A DNA stretch of 21,750 nt. It comes from a virus. Numbering within the stretch: the stretch's first letter is position 1; every line of letters begins with the position of its first letter. The notes below the pieces were generated by a model. It made no database searches and was not told the DNA's origin. It saw nothing but the letters and a program-made list of their open reading frames with translations. The stretch covers positions 1-21,750 of the IMG/VR virus record IMGVR_UViG_3300032523_000982; one strand, written 5' to 3'. Of this stretch, positions 7,052 through 14,963 are shown piece by piece. The translations under genes were made by a program, and so were the position numbers.

Positions 7052-7846
7052 TTATGCTGCCAGCGAGATTTCCTCCACCGTTTCAGGTTGCACGTCCAGC
7101 TCCTGTATAGAGACTTGCCCAGAGCTGGCGTCGTAGTCCGTCCCTGTTTTGTAGCGAATAGGAATGCAGTTCTTGAGCAAGAACGCTCGCGCCGGTATTT
7201 TGATCCCCATCGAGTTAGAACCACTGGACGGCGGGGCGAAGCCCGCGTTGAACGTACCCGCAGCAGCATTCTGGGACCCTAGTTGAAGCCCTGACGCGAC
7301 ACCCGCCGCAAGACCAGTGGCTGCACCTGCTCCGGCTCCAACCGCAAAACCTGTCGTCAGTGATAGGGCGCTCGCCGACCCCAGCGCTAGTTTGATCTGA
7401 TCATCAACCGATGAGGCAGGTGTGTTGCGAAAGAAATGAACCAGCAGCAATGTCCGACGATAGGTGATGCCCCCTATCGGCAAAGCAGTACCGCCTGTGG
7501 AAAAAGTGCTGCCTATATTCAGACCAATCCCGCCTGTCGAAAAAGTGCTGCCTGTCGAACCCTCTACTGCGGACATGATCCAGCGCCAGAAGTCCGAATT
7601 AAACCAGCTCACTCCTCGGGAAAGAGTGATTGCACCGACGCTCGCACCCTTCACGGCAGTCTTGGTGAAGGCCCAGTTCCCCTCGTTGATCTGCTGAGTC
7701 TCAATAGTAATCTCAGGCGCAGTGATGCTCGAAAATCCAGATAGTGGCGTGAAAATCGGCAGTGCTGGAGCGAAGTCGATCGGAGCGACGTCGTAAAGCC
7801 AGAAGTTGCTGCCGCGCAGCGGATCGAGCAGTGGGTTGCGCGCCAT
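7052..7846 (-). CDS. Second tail-tube-like protein (gp19 family) with Gly/Ala-zipper insert
   Basis: 264 aa, a diverged relative of the adjacent tube protein. Shared pattern: a strand with TQQINEGNWAFTKTAV (about 50-65), GAITLSRGVSWFNSDFWRWI (71-90) matching the tube-family core, and a C-terminal QVSIQELDVQ strand. Between them lie two extras: a tandem 13-residue repeat STFSTGG-plus-six (100-125) and a long Gly/Ala/Leu stretch (about 153-194) that looks like a glycine-zipper helix pair or membrane-active hairpin. Likely roles are tube initiator at the baseplate end, a tail-tip ring or a terminal tube ring (inference); major tube subunits normally lack such an insert. The gene is separated from the tube gene by a strong hairpin. 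GAGGGGG precedes its ATG. Confidence 0.72.
   Translation of the reverse strand: MARNPLLDPLRGSNFWLYDVAPIDFAPALPIFTPLSGFSSITAPEITIETQQINEGNWAFTKTAVKGASVGAITLSRGVSWFNSDFWRWIMSAVEGSTGSTFSTGGIGLNIGSTFSTGGTALPIGGITYRRTLLLVHFFRNTPASSVDDQIKLALGSASALSLTTGFAVGAGAGAATGLAAGVASGLQLGSQNAAAGTFNAGFAPPSSGSNSMGIKIPARAFLLKNCIPIRYKTGTDYDASSGQVSIQELDVQPETVEEISLAA
7491..7553 (-). repeat. Direct 39-bp tandem duplication in the second tube-like gene
   Basis: A near-identical 24-base block occurs at 7491-7514 and 7530-7553 (one mismatch), with a third partial copy of about ten bases starting at 7550. The period is 39 bases (13 codons), so the frame is kept. Near identity at synonymous positions indicates a recent duplication. 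Confidence 0.85.
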
Positions 7847-7862
7847 TTGTCACCCCCTCAAA

Positions 7863-7905
7863 GGGAAACGCCTGAGTTGAGGCTACCTCAAACCCAAGCG
7901 TTCCC
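7863..7905 (-). terminator. Long imperfect hairpin between the two tube-like genes
   Basis: Outer stem GGGAACGC with GCGTTTCCC (one bulged T) and inner stem TTGAGG/CCTCAA around a TAG loop, just after the tube stop. The sequence that follows (TTTGAGG) is only weakly T-rich, so this may be a partial terminator or an RNA-stabilising 3' end that lets the abundant tube mRNA outlast its downstream neighbours. Confidence 0.55.
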
Positions 7906-7922
7906 TCAGTACCTCTGAAAAA

Positions 7923-8528
7923 TCAGGCTGAATTTCGGACGACTGCGACGTCAGCGTCTTCTACGCTGAAATACTCGAAAGCGATGTCGAGTTCCGTCAC
8001 AGAGATATCGCTGGACGTCGCATCGAGGTCTCCAGCGACCTTCACGCGGATCGGAAACGCCTCGTACAGTGTGTAGGTGCGCGAAGCAACAGCGTCGGTC
8101 TGGTTCGCCCTCGATCTCGGCGATCCATTCCCCCCTGTCGACTGACCAGTCAAAGGCGCTGATCCAGCCAACACAGATCGGTTGAAGTGCTTGATCGTGA
8201 CCTCAGTGCGGTAGTTGCCTGAACCCTCGATGACGACTTTGAGCCAGTTCCAGAAGTTCGAGTTCATCGGAGTGACACCCTTCTGCAAGGTGACTTCGTT
8301 GACAGTCGTATTGCCGGGATACTTCTGGGAGTAGTTAAAGTGTCCTTCACGGTATTCGACAGACTCAGTCGTTGCCTCTGGCGTCGTGCAGGACATGAAT
8401 CCTGCAGGAGTATTCGCCGCGCTCATCTCAGGACGGAGTGCGTCAGGAATACCTGTTAAAGGCGATCCGTCCGTGGTCACATGGAACCGCATTGAGTGCA
8501 GGAAGTCGGTACTCGCAGGTCTCGCCAT
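7923..8528 (-). CDS. Tail tube protein, T4 gp19 family
   Basis: 201 aa, close to the usual length. It polymerises into the inner tube around the tape-measure protein, inside the sheath. The core pattern is clear: strand FHVTTDG at 15-21, then SVEYREGHFNYSQKYPGNTT (56-75), EVTLQKGV (78-85) and NSNFWNWLKVVIEG (89-102), followed by a flexible Ser/Gly-rich loop (about 122-145) and C-terminal strands FPIRVKVAGDLD and ISVTELDIAFEYFS. This is the classic layout of the gp19/tube family. AAGGAG lies seven bases before the ATG. Its position downstream of the sheath, with one gene between, is normal for contractile tails. The hairpin after it may raise its expression relative to later genes. Confidence 0.88.
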   Translation of the reverse strand: MARPASTDFLHSMRFHVTTDGSPLTGIPDALRPEMSAANTPAGFMSCTTPEATTESVEYREGHFNYSQKYPGNTTVNEVTLQKGVTPMNSNFWNWLKVVIEGSGNYRTEVTIKHFNRSVLAGSAPLTGQSTGGNGSPRSRANQTDAVASRTYTLYEAFPIRVKVAGDLDATSSDISVTELDIAFEYFSVEDADVAVVRNSA

Positions 8529-8569
8529 AGTAATCTCCTTGAAGCTCTAAAATTCGCAAGACTCGACTA

Positions 8570-9196
8570 TCAGGCTTCGCGACGAGCGGTGAGGATGATC
8601 TCGCCGACCGTCGAGCGGTCACGACGAATGAACAAGCCGACGAGCGATCCGGGGGTCAAGACCACCGAAGCGTTCGGGCCAATCATGCGCGCCGCGCCGA
8701 GGACGTCGGCAGGGACAGTCGCAGCGAGGGTGCCGCCGCCAGCTGCAGCCGAGCGCACCGCGAGAACGGAGGCACCGGGGCCCGCCGTGGATATGAGCGC
8801 AAACGCTTCGAGGATGCGGACCTTGTAAGGCAGAGTGTTGACCGCGTAGATCGTCACGTCGTCGAGGGTGCCCGAAGCGCCGCCTGCTGTGAATGCCTTG
8901 CGGAAGATGACCGGAGCGGAGTCGATAGCCGCAGCCGCGACAGGAGCGGTCGCCAAGGCGGTGACCGACGCAGGCGACAGAGGCGACGCGAGAGGCGACG
9001 AAGCCAATTCGTCCGCCGTGGGAGTGATGGTTGCAGTCAGAACACCGTCAGCAACGGCAGCCTGCAAGCCAAGCATTGAGGAAATCTCTGCAGCTGAGCG
9101 GCTGACGACGACAGTTTGCCCCGCGTCGATGTCAACGTAGATGTCGTTGAGGAAGAAAGACGTCAAAGAGATGTTCGCGATCGAGAGTGAAGCCAT
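8570..9196 (-). CDS. Virion structural protein between sheath and tube, unknown family
   Basis: 208 aa. Residues 1-60 form a small strand-rich domain (IYVDIDAGQTVVVSRSAAEI). A flexible Ala/Ser/Pro linker (about 60-90) leads to a second beta domain (95-208) with DVTIYAVNTLPYKVRILEAF, an Ala/Gly-rich turn, and a closing GLFIRRDRSTVGEIILTARR. The C-terminal half has the look of the jelly-roll-like domains in phage head-fibre and decoration proteins. Function is unknown; sheath-associated decoration or a baseplate component are both possible. CAGGAGAA lies upstream of the ATG. The terminator-like hairpin after the sheath gene separates the two. Confidence 0.6.
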   Translation of the reverse strand: MASLSIANISLTSFFLNDIYVDIDAGQTVVVSRSAAEISSMLGLQAAVADGVLTATITPTADELASSPLASPLSPASVTALATAPVAAAAIDSAPVIFRKAFTAGGASGTLDDVTIYAVNTLPYKVRILEAFALISTAGPGASVLAVRSAAAGGGTLAATVPADVLGAARMIGPNASVVLTPGSLVGLFIRRDRSTVGEIILTARREA

Positions 9197-9233
9197 GATA
9201 GTTCTCCTGCAGGTTGGTAGAGTAGGTCGGTTC

Positions 9234-9270
9234 GACGATAAATACCACAGGGACCATACGGACCCCGTGG
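9234..9270 (-). terminator. Hairpin after the sheath gene
   Basis: Minus strand CCACGGGG pairs with CCCTGTGG (one G-U wobble), with an inner CC/GG pair around a GTAT loop, starting 7 bases past the sheath stop and followed by TATTTATC. This is a good intrinsic terminator candidate, probably partial since the downstream tail genes have no clear promoter. The hairpin contains the repeated motif GGTCC-RTAT-GGTCC. Confidence 0.55.
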
Positions 9271-9277
9271 CCGTGTA

Positions 9278-12130
9278 TCAGCTATTCAAGCTCTTGCTTT
9301 GAAAGCGCATTCGGACAAATTCAGCAGGTCTGTTCACCGCAGCGCCGACGTCGATGATGACCTGACCTGATTCGATGGCTGCTGGCGTGTTGTTCGAGGC
9401 GTCACAGACCACAAAGTACGCCTGCGCCGGATTCACACCCGCGAAATAGCCCTGCGCGAACAGATTTCCCAAGTAGGAGTCCAGCTGCGTCTTGATACGC
9501 GTCCACAGACCGGGACCGTTGTTCTCGAAGACGATCCACCAAGTTGCGTTGAAGATCGACTTCTCCATGAACATGAACAAGCGTCTTGCGTTGATGTAGC
9601 GCCAGTCGGGGACTTGCGAGATGGTGCGAACACCCCACACCGCAATCCCTGTTTGCTGGGTCGAGATGAGCGCGTTGATCTTGTTCGGGTAGACAATATC
9701 ACGGTCGGACTGCGTCGGGGCTGTCTCCAGTTCCACGAGGTAAGTCAGAGCGCCATCTACTGTGCCGCCGGGACTTTTTCCGACGTTCTTGTTGTTGTCG
9801 GTGCGCGCATAGACACCTGCGATGTGTCCCAAGGCGGGCATCAGCAAAGGCCGGTTGTTCATCAGTGGGTTGGTGACACGGACCCAAGGCCAATAGACCG
9901 CCGCGTAATCCGAGGACCGCGCAAGACTGAACCGGAACCAATCCGCAGCCCTCTGCGCCGTCAGGCCCGATGGCGTGGTGAGGATGATAAAGCGGTCGCC
10001 ACCCGAAGGAAGGATCGCTCGGCCCGCAGCATAGTCGAGCTGGTCTGCGGTCGTGATCGTATTCCCAGCAAAGTCAGGAATGGCGACCTGCAGAATTTCT
10101 TCGACCTTGTTGAAGGCGAACATGCCCTTGTCGGTCGCACCGAGCGTCGTGACGTCGGTAAACTGTGCGCGACCCCAGTTCGCTGAGTCGAAAGTCCCCT
10201 CGGCTCCCAGAAGGTAGTTCTTGGAGACGTCCCCAAGGGTATCAGAGTGGACCGTCTCGTCGGCTTGGGAGGCGAACGTCGCTACCACCAGCGAAGAACC
10301 CTTGATGTTGTTCAGGGTGGTGAACTCAACTGCACCAGTTTCGTAGTCGATGGTGTTGACTGCCGAAGACAGTACAGACCCCACCAGATTGCCGTCACCG
10401 TCGTCCGTGATGACGCGAGCAGCGCCGCCAGTGTCGGTGTAGCTGATGGACACTGTGCGAAGTGCAGCAGGGCCACCAAGGGTTGTCGAAAACACTCGGT
10501 TGGGGGCCAATCCATTACCACCGCCGAGCACCAGCGAGTGCGGGACCGCGTTCAACTGATACGGAGGGATGTCTCCGGCGGGTTCCGTGACGCGGAGGTA
10601 GTCGGATAGTTCGTTCACGACGTCCGCAAAGTAGACTGGCGACGAGGAGTCGTCGAAGACCACTTCCTCGTACTGCTCCACGACGTTGAAGGCGGAAGTC
10701 GATGTCTCTCGCAAAAGCACAAGCACGTCAAAGCGAGTGTATGAGCCGGTCGCCGCCTTGAAGAAGTTGGGCGATCCTGCGATCTGGACTTGGACGTTGT
10801 TGCCCCACGCGCCAACCGAGATCGGGTTCACCGACCAAGCGTTGAGCATGTAGTCCGCGAGGAGCGGGCTCTTGTTGCATGGCACGAAGCCGGTCAGGTC
10901 GAGAGCGAACGCACCCGATGAGTAGTCCACGGACCCTGGGGTCGCGACATCCCCAAGCCACAGACCTGCTGCCGAAGCGACCGTGGGAGCCACGGAGAAA
11001 CCCGCTGCTGCGACCGTCTCCGATAAGACAGGCGTTGGTGCAACCGATGAATTCGGCACTAGTTTGATTTGGGTCGAAGACCCCGCCACGGCTTCCGCTT
11101 TAAGCAGAAGCAGGGGGGCGTTGTTGATGGCGGCAATCGTGGCGGCTTGGACGACCGAGGTGGCATCCGCGAGCGTGAACGGGATGGGCAGGCCGGTCGA
11201 CGCACCGTTCGAGTCGTACTCGAAGGTGACGGGAGGGTTGACGCCGTCGTCGATGATGAAGGCGTTGGTGTCCACGAGCGACGCGCCTGCAACGATAGTG
11301 ATCGCCGCGAAACCGTCCACAGCCGTGTGCGTAGCCGAGGTCGGAGTGAAGTCTGCAGTGACGAGGACTCCGTTGTCGCCGAGAACCGGCACAAACGTCC
11401 CGAAAGTGCGGAGCGAGAAGCGACCCGAGCGCGAGTCAAGAGTCACGAGCGCGCCGTCGATGCCGTTGCCGACCGATGCTTGGACGACCGATCCCGTCCC
11501 TGTCGGGATCAGGATCGCCTGAGCGCCAGGGCCGGTGAGCGTGAAATTGATCGTGACCGTTCCTCGAACGACCGCGTCGAGGTTGTTCACCAGCGTTGGG
11601 AGGCTGGTGGGGTTGATGCGACCCTCGTAGCTTGCCTGAGCCGTCACCAATGTGAGGTTGGCCACGCTGTCGCGGTCACGAGTGTTCTGGGCGACCACGG
11701 GGGCACCCGCAGAACGCCAGTTGACGTTGATCGAGCCGGGTACGAGCGGGCTGGCTCCTGCCACAGTCGGAAACGAGCCGGAGAACTCTGTGAGTACGCC
11801 GTCACCTGTGCCGATGCTGTCATCGGTGAGGACTGACTGAATCTTCGCGTTGGCAGCCACTGCGTCAGCCGGAGGGACACGGACAACGAACGCGCGACGC
11901 CCGCTGTTAGCGAAGAACGCCGCCAACGACAAAGGCATGAAACTTTGCGCGACGAGTCCACCGAACGCCCGAGTGTACTGCTCGAAGCTCTGCACAAGGA
12001 CGGCCTCGTTGGCAGGACCACGAGCAGCGTAGCCCACGATGCCGAGGTTCGACGTTGTCACACCGGGGACGATCTGCGCCGCAGTGGGGACTTCCTCGAC
12101 GAAGACACCGGGTGAAAGGAATTCGGTCAT
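9278..12130 (-). CDS. Tail sheath protein (gp18-like), enlarged by inserted domains
   Basis: 950 aa against 659 in T4. It forms the contractile outer tail. The N-terminus, MTEFLSPGVFVEEVPTAAQI, then GIVGYAARGP and RRAFVVRV (residues 1-85), is the sheath family signature. The conserved C-terminal part (about 640-950) has AADWFRFSLARSSDYAAVYW and a closing FENNGPGLWTRIKTQLDSYL, with an INARRLFMFMEKSI helix. The middle is expanded: a segment at 105-265 with strand-rich blocks, one at 270-385 of the type IIDDGVNPPVTFEYDSNG followed by an Ala-rich TIAAINNAP turn (seen in repeat-containing surface proteins), and one at 535-622 nearly identical in pattern to an insert in the capsid protein. These should project from the tail surface. 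TAGGAG lies six bases before the ATG. Confidence 0.93.
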   Translation of the reverse strand: MTEFLSPGVFVEEVPTAAQIVPGVTTSNLGIVGYAARGPANEAVLVQSFEQYTRAFGGLVAQSFMPLSLAAFFANSGRRAFVVRVPPADAVAANAKIQSVLTDDSIGTGDGVLTEFSGSFPTVAGASPLVPGSINVNWRSAGAPVVAQNTRDRDSVANLTLVTAQASYEGRINPTSLPTLVNNLDAVVRGTVTINFTLTGPGAQAILIPTGTGSVVQASVGNGIDGALVTLDSRSGRFSLRTFGTFVPVLGDNGVLVTADFTPTSATHTAVDGFAAITIVAGASLVDTNAFIIDDGVNPPVTFEYDSNGASTGLPIPFTLADATSVVQAATIAAINNAPLLLLKAEAVAGSSTQIKLVPNSSVAPTPVLSETVAAAGFSVAPTVASAAGLWLGDVATPGSVDYSSGAFALDLTGFVPCNKSPLLADYMLNAWSVNPISVGAWGNNVQVQIAGSPNFFKAATGSYTRFDVLVLLRETSTSAFNVVEQYEEVVFDDSSSPVYFADVVNELSDYLRVTEPAGDIPPYQLNAVPHSLVLGGGNGLAPNRVFSTTLGGPAALRTVSISYTDTGGAARVITDDGDGNLVGSVLSSAVNTIDYETGAVEFTTLNNIKGSSLVVATFASQADETVHSDTLGDVSKNYLLGAEGTFDSANWGRAQFTDVTTLGATDKGMFAFNKVEEILQVAIPDFAGNTITTADQLDYAAGRAILPSGGDRFIILTTPSGLTAQRAADWFRFSLARSSDYAAVYWPWVRVTNPLMNNRPLLMPALGHIAGVYARTDNNKNVGKSPGGTVDGALTYLVELETAPTQSDRDIVYPNKINALISTQQTGIAVWGVRTISQVPDWRYINARRLFMFMEKSIFNATWWIVFENNGPGLWTRIKTQLDSYLGNLFAQGYFAGVNPAQAYFVVCDASNNTPAAIESGQVIIDVGAAVNRPAEFVRMRFQSKSLNS

Positions 12131-12171
12131 TTTGTGCTCCTACAGTTGAACGGGCTCGCGGGGAGGTTGAA

Positions 12172-12516
12172 TCAAGTCTTGTCGGGCGACAGAAGTGGTA
12201 AGGCTTCTTTCGCCTTCGGGGAGTCTTCTTTCGCCTTCACGGCGGGCGCTTCAACCTTTGCGGGAGCGACTTCGGTTTTCGACTTCAATTCCCTCTTGGG
12301 AAGGACTGGATTGCGTAGTTTGGATGCCCGAGCAGGGGTCACGACGACGCGAGGGGCTCCAGGCACCAATATCCCTTGGTCTAACAAGCTCTTCAGCGAG
12401 GAAGACAACTCGAAATTGCCCGCCAGCTCCGTCCAATGCTTCGGGGCGAAAACCGCCACCGCACCGTCGATGGTGGCCGAAACCGAACCGCGCGACGTGT
12501 TGTAGAACTTGCTCAT
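12172..12516 (-). CDS. Small virion-associated protein with basic low-complexity tail
   Basis: 114 aa. The first 50 residues look folded (MSKFYNTSRGSVSATIDG, then FAPKHWTELAG), a pattern I associate with small structural proteins beside tail genes in large phages. Residues 55-114 are disordered, rich in Lys, Ala, Pro and Glu, with repeated KAKE-type steps. The ATG overlaps the stop of the gp15-like gene (ATGA), so the two are probably co-translated. No enzymatic motif is visible. It lies 41 bases before the sheath gene. Function unknown. Confidence 0.6.
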   Translation of the reverse strand: MSKFYNTSRGSVSATIDGAVAVFAPKHWTELAGNFELSSSLKSLLDQGILVPGAPRVVVTPARASKLRNPVLPKRELKSKTEVAPAKVEAPAVKAKEDSPKAKEALPLLSPDKT

Positions 12517-13232
12517 GGGGTCTTCCTCTGAAGAGAGAGTATAGGGGGTTGAGTCACGGTGCGGGTAATTGTCGGGTCGGCGAGATCATATTCTGCTTCG
12601 ACCCTGATGGTTACTGCAAACTGAATCATACGCTCAAGGATGCCCGCGACGTCATCCAAATTGACAATACCCTCGTTGAAGGCTTCGTAGGAGCGCGCCT
12701 CCCCAAGCGAATCAGTCACCCAGACCTGCCCGTACACCGGCCAGATTTTCAGGACGTGTGTGAGCATCCGATTCGCCGCCGACCTCCCCTGCCCGCCACG
12801 CAACGAGTTGTAGATGTTGATCGTGTAGGTGAGGTCGTAAGGCGTGCCGGAGTCCTGCATCACCACGCGGTCGGCCCGCGTTCGCAGACCTGCTTGAGTC
12901 TGCGCGGAAACGTAGTTCGCCGTCTTTGCGGGGGCACGGTACTTCGGAGTGAACGGATGGAGTCGCTGGGTTGAAATAGAGACGTCGTCCCTCGTAATCA
13001 CGAAAGCTGGGTACCGGAAGTTCGCGTAGAAATCTTCTGGGTACATGAAGTGAACGGGAATGGCCGGATCCCCTGGCGGGGGTTCCACTCCATCAATAGT
13101 GACGTAGAAACGGTCACCGTTGACCCGCCCACCCATTGACTCGATGAAGCCTTGGTCAAAGGACCGCAGGTCAACATCACCGTTCGGAAGAGCACCCAGT
13201 GTCTGTTCGAGGAGAACGGACGAGTCGGTCAT
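12513..13232 (-). CDS. Probable tail completion / sheath terminator protein, gp15-like
   Basis: 239 aa. The layout parallels T4 gp15, which caps the tube and sheath and joins them to the neck: a Pro-containing strand (RYPAFVITRDDVSIS, 73-87), a YRAPAKTANYVSAQ segment (98-111) at the place of gp15's SYNAPFKTN, a YDLTYTINIYNSLRG strand-turn (132-146) where gp15 has YELSIFTRY, a helix with RMLTHVLKIWPVY (155-167), and a C-terminal IQFAVTIRVEAEYDL strand (203-217). This is an alignment by eye. The gene directly precedes a small gene and the sheath, as expected for a tail terminator. No good ribosome site is visible directly before the ATG, which lies 6 bases after the preceding stop, so coupling is likely. 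Confidence 0.55.
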   Translation of the reverse strand: MTDSSVLLEQTLGALPNGDVDLRSFDQGFIESMGGRVNGDRFYVTIDGVEPPPGDPAIPVHFMYPEDFYANFRYPAFVITRDDVSISTQRLHPFTPKYRAPAKTANYVSAQTQAGLRTRADRVVMQDSGTPYDLTYTINIYNSLRGGQGRSAANRMLTHVLKIWPVYGQVWVTDSLGEARSYEAFNEGIVNLDDVAGILERMIQFAVTIRVEAEYDLADPTITRTVTQPPILSLQRKTP

Positions 13233-13238
13233 CTGGAA

Positions 13239-13640
13239 TTAAGCATCCTCGCCAAGCTGCGTGTCGGCGATTGCCATGACCATGTCGCCGAACGCCATGA
13301 TCTTCGCTTTGCCGATCCACTCTGCAGTGGCGACGAGGTCGTCTTCTTCAGGAATGAACGGCAACGAGCCTTCCTCTGCAACAGCGTCTGCGGCGTCGAA
13401 CACGAAGTCGACAGCGGCTTCTGGGTCGAGGTCGTAGTCCTCCTCGACGCCAGCGGCGATGTCGAGCATGTAGTTGATGAGGATGTCGTTCACGTCGCTG
13501 ACATTCTCCGCCTCGCCGCTGCCTGCTTCGCCGTCGTTGTGCTCCGTGTCGACGGAGCTGTCTGGCCCCCACGCCTCGCCTTCCATTTCCATGATCCTCT
13601 TGCGGATGCCTGTAAGTTTCTGGGAGATGCTGACGGTCAT
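13239..13640 (-). CDS. Small acidic protein, function unknown
   Basis: 133 aa with a basic helical first 20 residues (ISQKLTGIRKRIMEMEGEAW), then strongly acidic: a Glu/Asp/Gly/Ser linker (25-48) and an acidic, probably helical region with DIAAGVEEDYDLDPEAAVDF around 60-79. AGGAGG sits just before the ATG. The charge profile would suit a chaperone, a DNA mimic or a partner of a basic protein, but there is no recognised family. It lies between the HK97-gp10-like and gp15-like genes, so a role in head-tail joining is likely (inference). Confidence 0.6.
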   Translation of the reverse strand: MTVSISQKLTGIRKRIMEMEGEAWGPDSSVDTEHNDGEAGSGEAENVSDVNDILINYMLDIAAGVEEDYDLDPEAAVDFVFDAADAVAEEGSLPFIPEEDDLVATAEWIGKAKIMAFGDMVMAIADTQLGEDA

Positions 13641-13672
13641 AAGTCCTCCTGAGTGCTGTTGTTCTATCGCGG

Positions 13673-14470
13673 TTATCTAATTTTGTCTTGAAACTCTTCA
13701 AATGAATCGATGTCCGTGCCGGGAACGGGGGGAGCCGACAAATTCCTCCATGCCTTCCAGCCATCGAAGTCCCAATCCAGCATCGCTCTCGCGAGTTGGT
13801 CATCGCTCTCGAACAGCGCGGCCACTCTCTGCTGGGTCGCGACGAGGGCGGGGCGCCAGTGAGCGACGCTGCGAGAGCCACCGAGTCCGTATTCCAACCT
13901 CAGCGCTGTGTACGCCAAGTCGGTCGACGCCTCTGTCTTTGATGGAGGAGCGATTTTCACTCCTTCGGCCTTGAACGCCTTGGTCCACTCAGGACGGCTC
14001 TTCAAGAGCTTCTCGCGCAGCCCGTCCACCTCGCGAGTCGACACCTTCCGCTTCGATATCAGCGCGATCGACGCCGGAGGCTTGAAAGGCAGCGTGTCGG
14101 CAGTCCACGGCTGGTACTGCATCAGCAGTTTTACGGCGGGGTGCGGCTTCTGGGCGTTCTTTGGCTTGAAGTAGATGACCTCGCGAGCGCCGTCCACCTC
14201 TTCGACCTTGGCAGGCTCCGCAGCCACAGCGAAGACAGGGTTGACGACGCCAGACTGCACCAGCCGCAGAGAGCTACGGTACGAGGCGTAGTCGGCCCCT
14301 TTCGGAATTCGGGAGACCACCTCTTCGAGCATGATCTTCGCGGCGTTGTAGACGACGTAGCGTTGGACTGCTTCCTGACGAAGACGCAGGAAGCCTTTCT
14401 CGATCATGTCCATCGTCATGCGAGCGTTCATGTCGGGGCCGATGCGGATGTCGAAGGAGGGCTTCGCCAT
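13673..14470 (-). CDS. Head-tail joining / tail completion protein, HK97-gp10-like
   Basis: 265 aa. An N-terminal helix with RLRQEAVQRYVVYNAAKIML (29-48) is followed by a mixed middle region and the segment LEYGLGGSRSVAHWRPAL (192-209). That pattern, a strand ending in E-x-G then a Pro-Ala-Leu before a helix, is the signature of HK97 gp10-type tail completion proteins, which cap the tail at the neck end. At 265 aa it is longer than typical (about 110-150), the extra length being an internal region at about 85-185. The start overlaps the preceding stop by one base (TGATG). Assignment is by pattern and position only. Confidence 0.5.
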   Translation of the reverse strand: MAKPSFDIRIGPDMNARMTMDMIEKGFLRLRQEAVQRYVVYNAAKIMLEEVVSRIPKGADYASYRSSLRLVQSGVVNPVFAVAAEPAKVEEVDGAREVIYFKPKNAQKPHPAVKLLMQYQPWTADTLPFKPPASIALISKRKVSTREVDGLREKLLKSRPEWTKAFKAEGVKIAPPSKTEASTDLAYTALRLEYGLGGSRSVAHWRPALVATQQRVAALFESDDQLARAMLDWDFDGWKAWRNLSAPPVPGTDIDSFEEFQDKIR

Positions 14471-14940
14471 CAGCCTTTCTCCGCTTCGGTCTTCTCAAAC
14501 TCCGCTTCCGTCTCTGCGATCCGCTCCCAGACAGTCTTTTTGCGAGGCGCGAGGAGCGTCGAAAGGGACTTCTCGATCCCGCCGCCGATGTTCACGAGAG
14601 CTTGGGCTTCTTGCGGGAGCTGCATGTTCGTCGGCTTTAGCGTCGGAAGCATGCGCTTATGCTTCTCACATACGCCAAAACGTCGAGAGGAACTCGGCTT
14701 AGCGATGACACACGCCGGACTGTCTCCACAGACGAAGCACCACTGGTCGAAGGCAGTCATCGGCCCCGCGTACTCGTGGAAGTCGTCCCCTGAGAGCGGG
14801 GAGCCGCACGGCGTTCGTGAGGTGCATTGGTCCCCAAGAAGACCTCGGTCGCGACCCTCCCAGTAGCGATGGCAGGTCGCGCAGACCACACTCAAACCCC
14901 CTTGGACTGCGAGGGCCACTTTCACGCTGTGCTGCAGCAA
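14470..14940 (-). CDS. Cys-rich putative zinc-binding protein
   Basis: 156 aa with eight Cys: CATC at 20-23, C39 and C45, CFVC at 68-71, C77, and C91 with H94 (CEKH). These could form two zinc sites, like a rubredoxin/treble-clef pair. The C-terminal 60 residues are a helical, charged tail (VWERIAETEAEFEKTEAEKG). The start is uncertain: the frame opens after a TAG five codons upstream, TTG at 14940 is the first option with AGGA near it, and a GTG at 14925 is also possible; the strong GGAGG upstream (14993-14997) points at a 9-codon open frame ending in that TAG. It overlaps the next gene by one base. Function unknown; zinc-stabilised assembly factor is a guess. Confidence 0.55.
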   Translation of the reverse strand: MLQHSVKVALAVQGGLSVVCATCHRYWEGRDRGLLGDQCTSRTPCGSPLSGDDFHEYAGPMTAFDQWCFVCGDSPACVIAKPSSSRRFGVCEKHKRMLPTLKPTNMQLPQEAQALVNIGGGIEKSLSTLLAPRKKTVWERIAETEAEFEKTEAEKG

Positions 14941-14963
14941 CCGTCCTGCTCTCTACGATGTGA

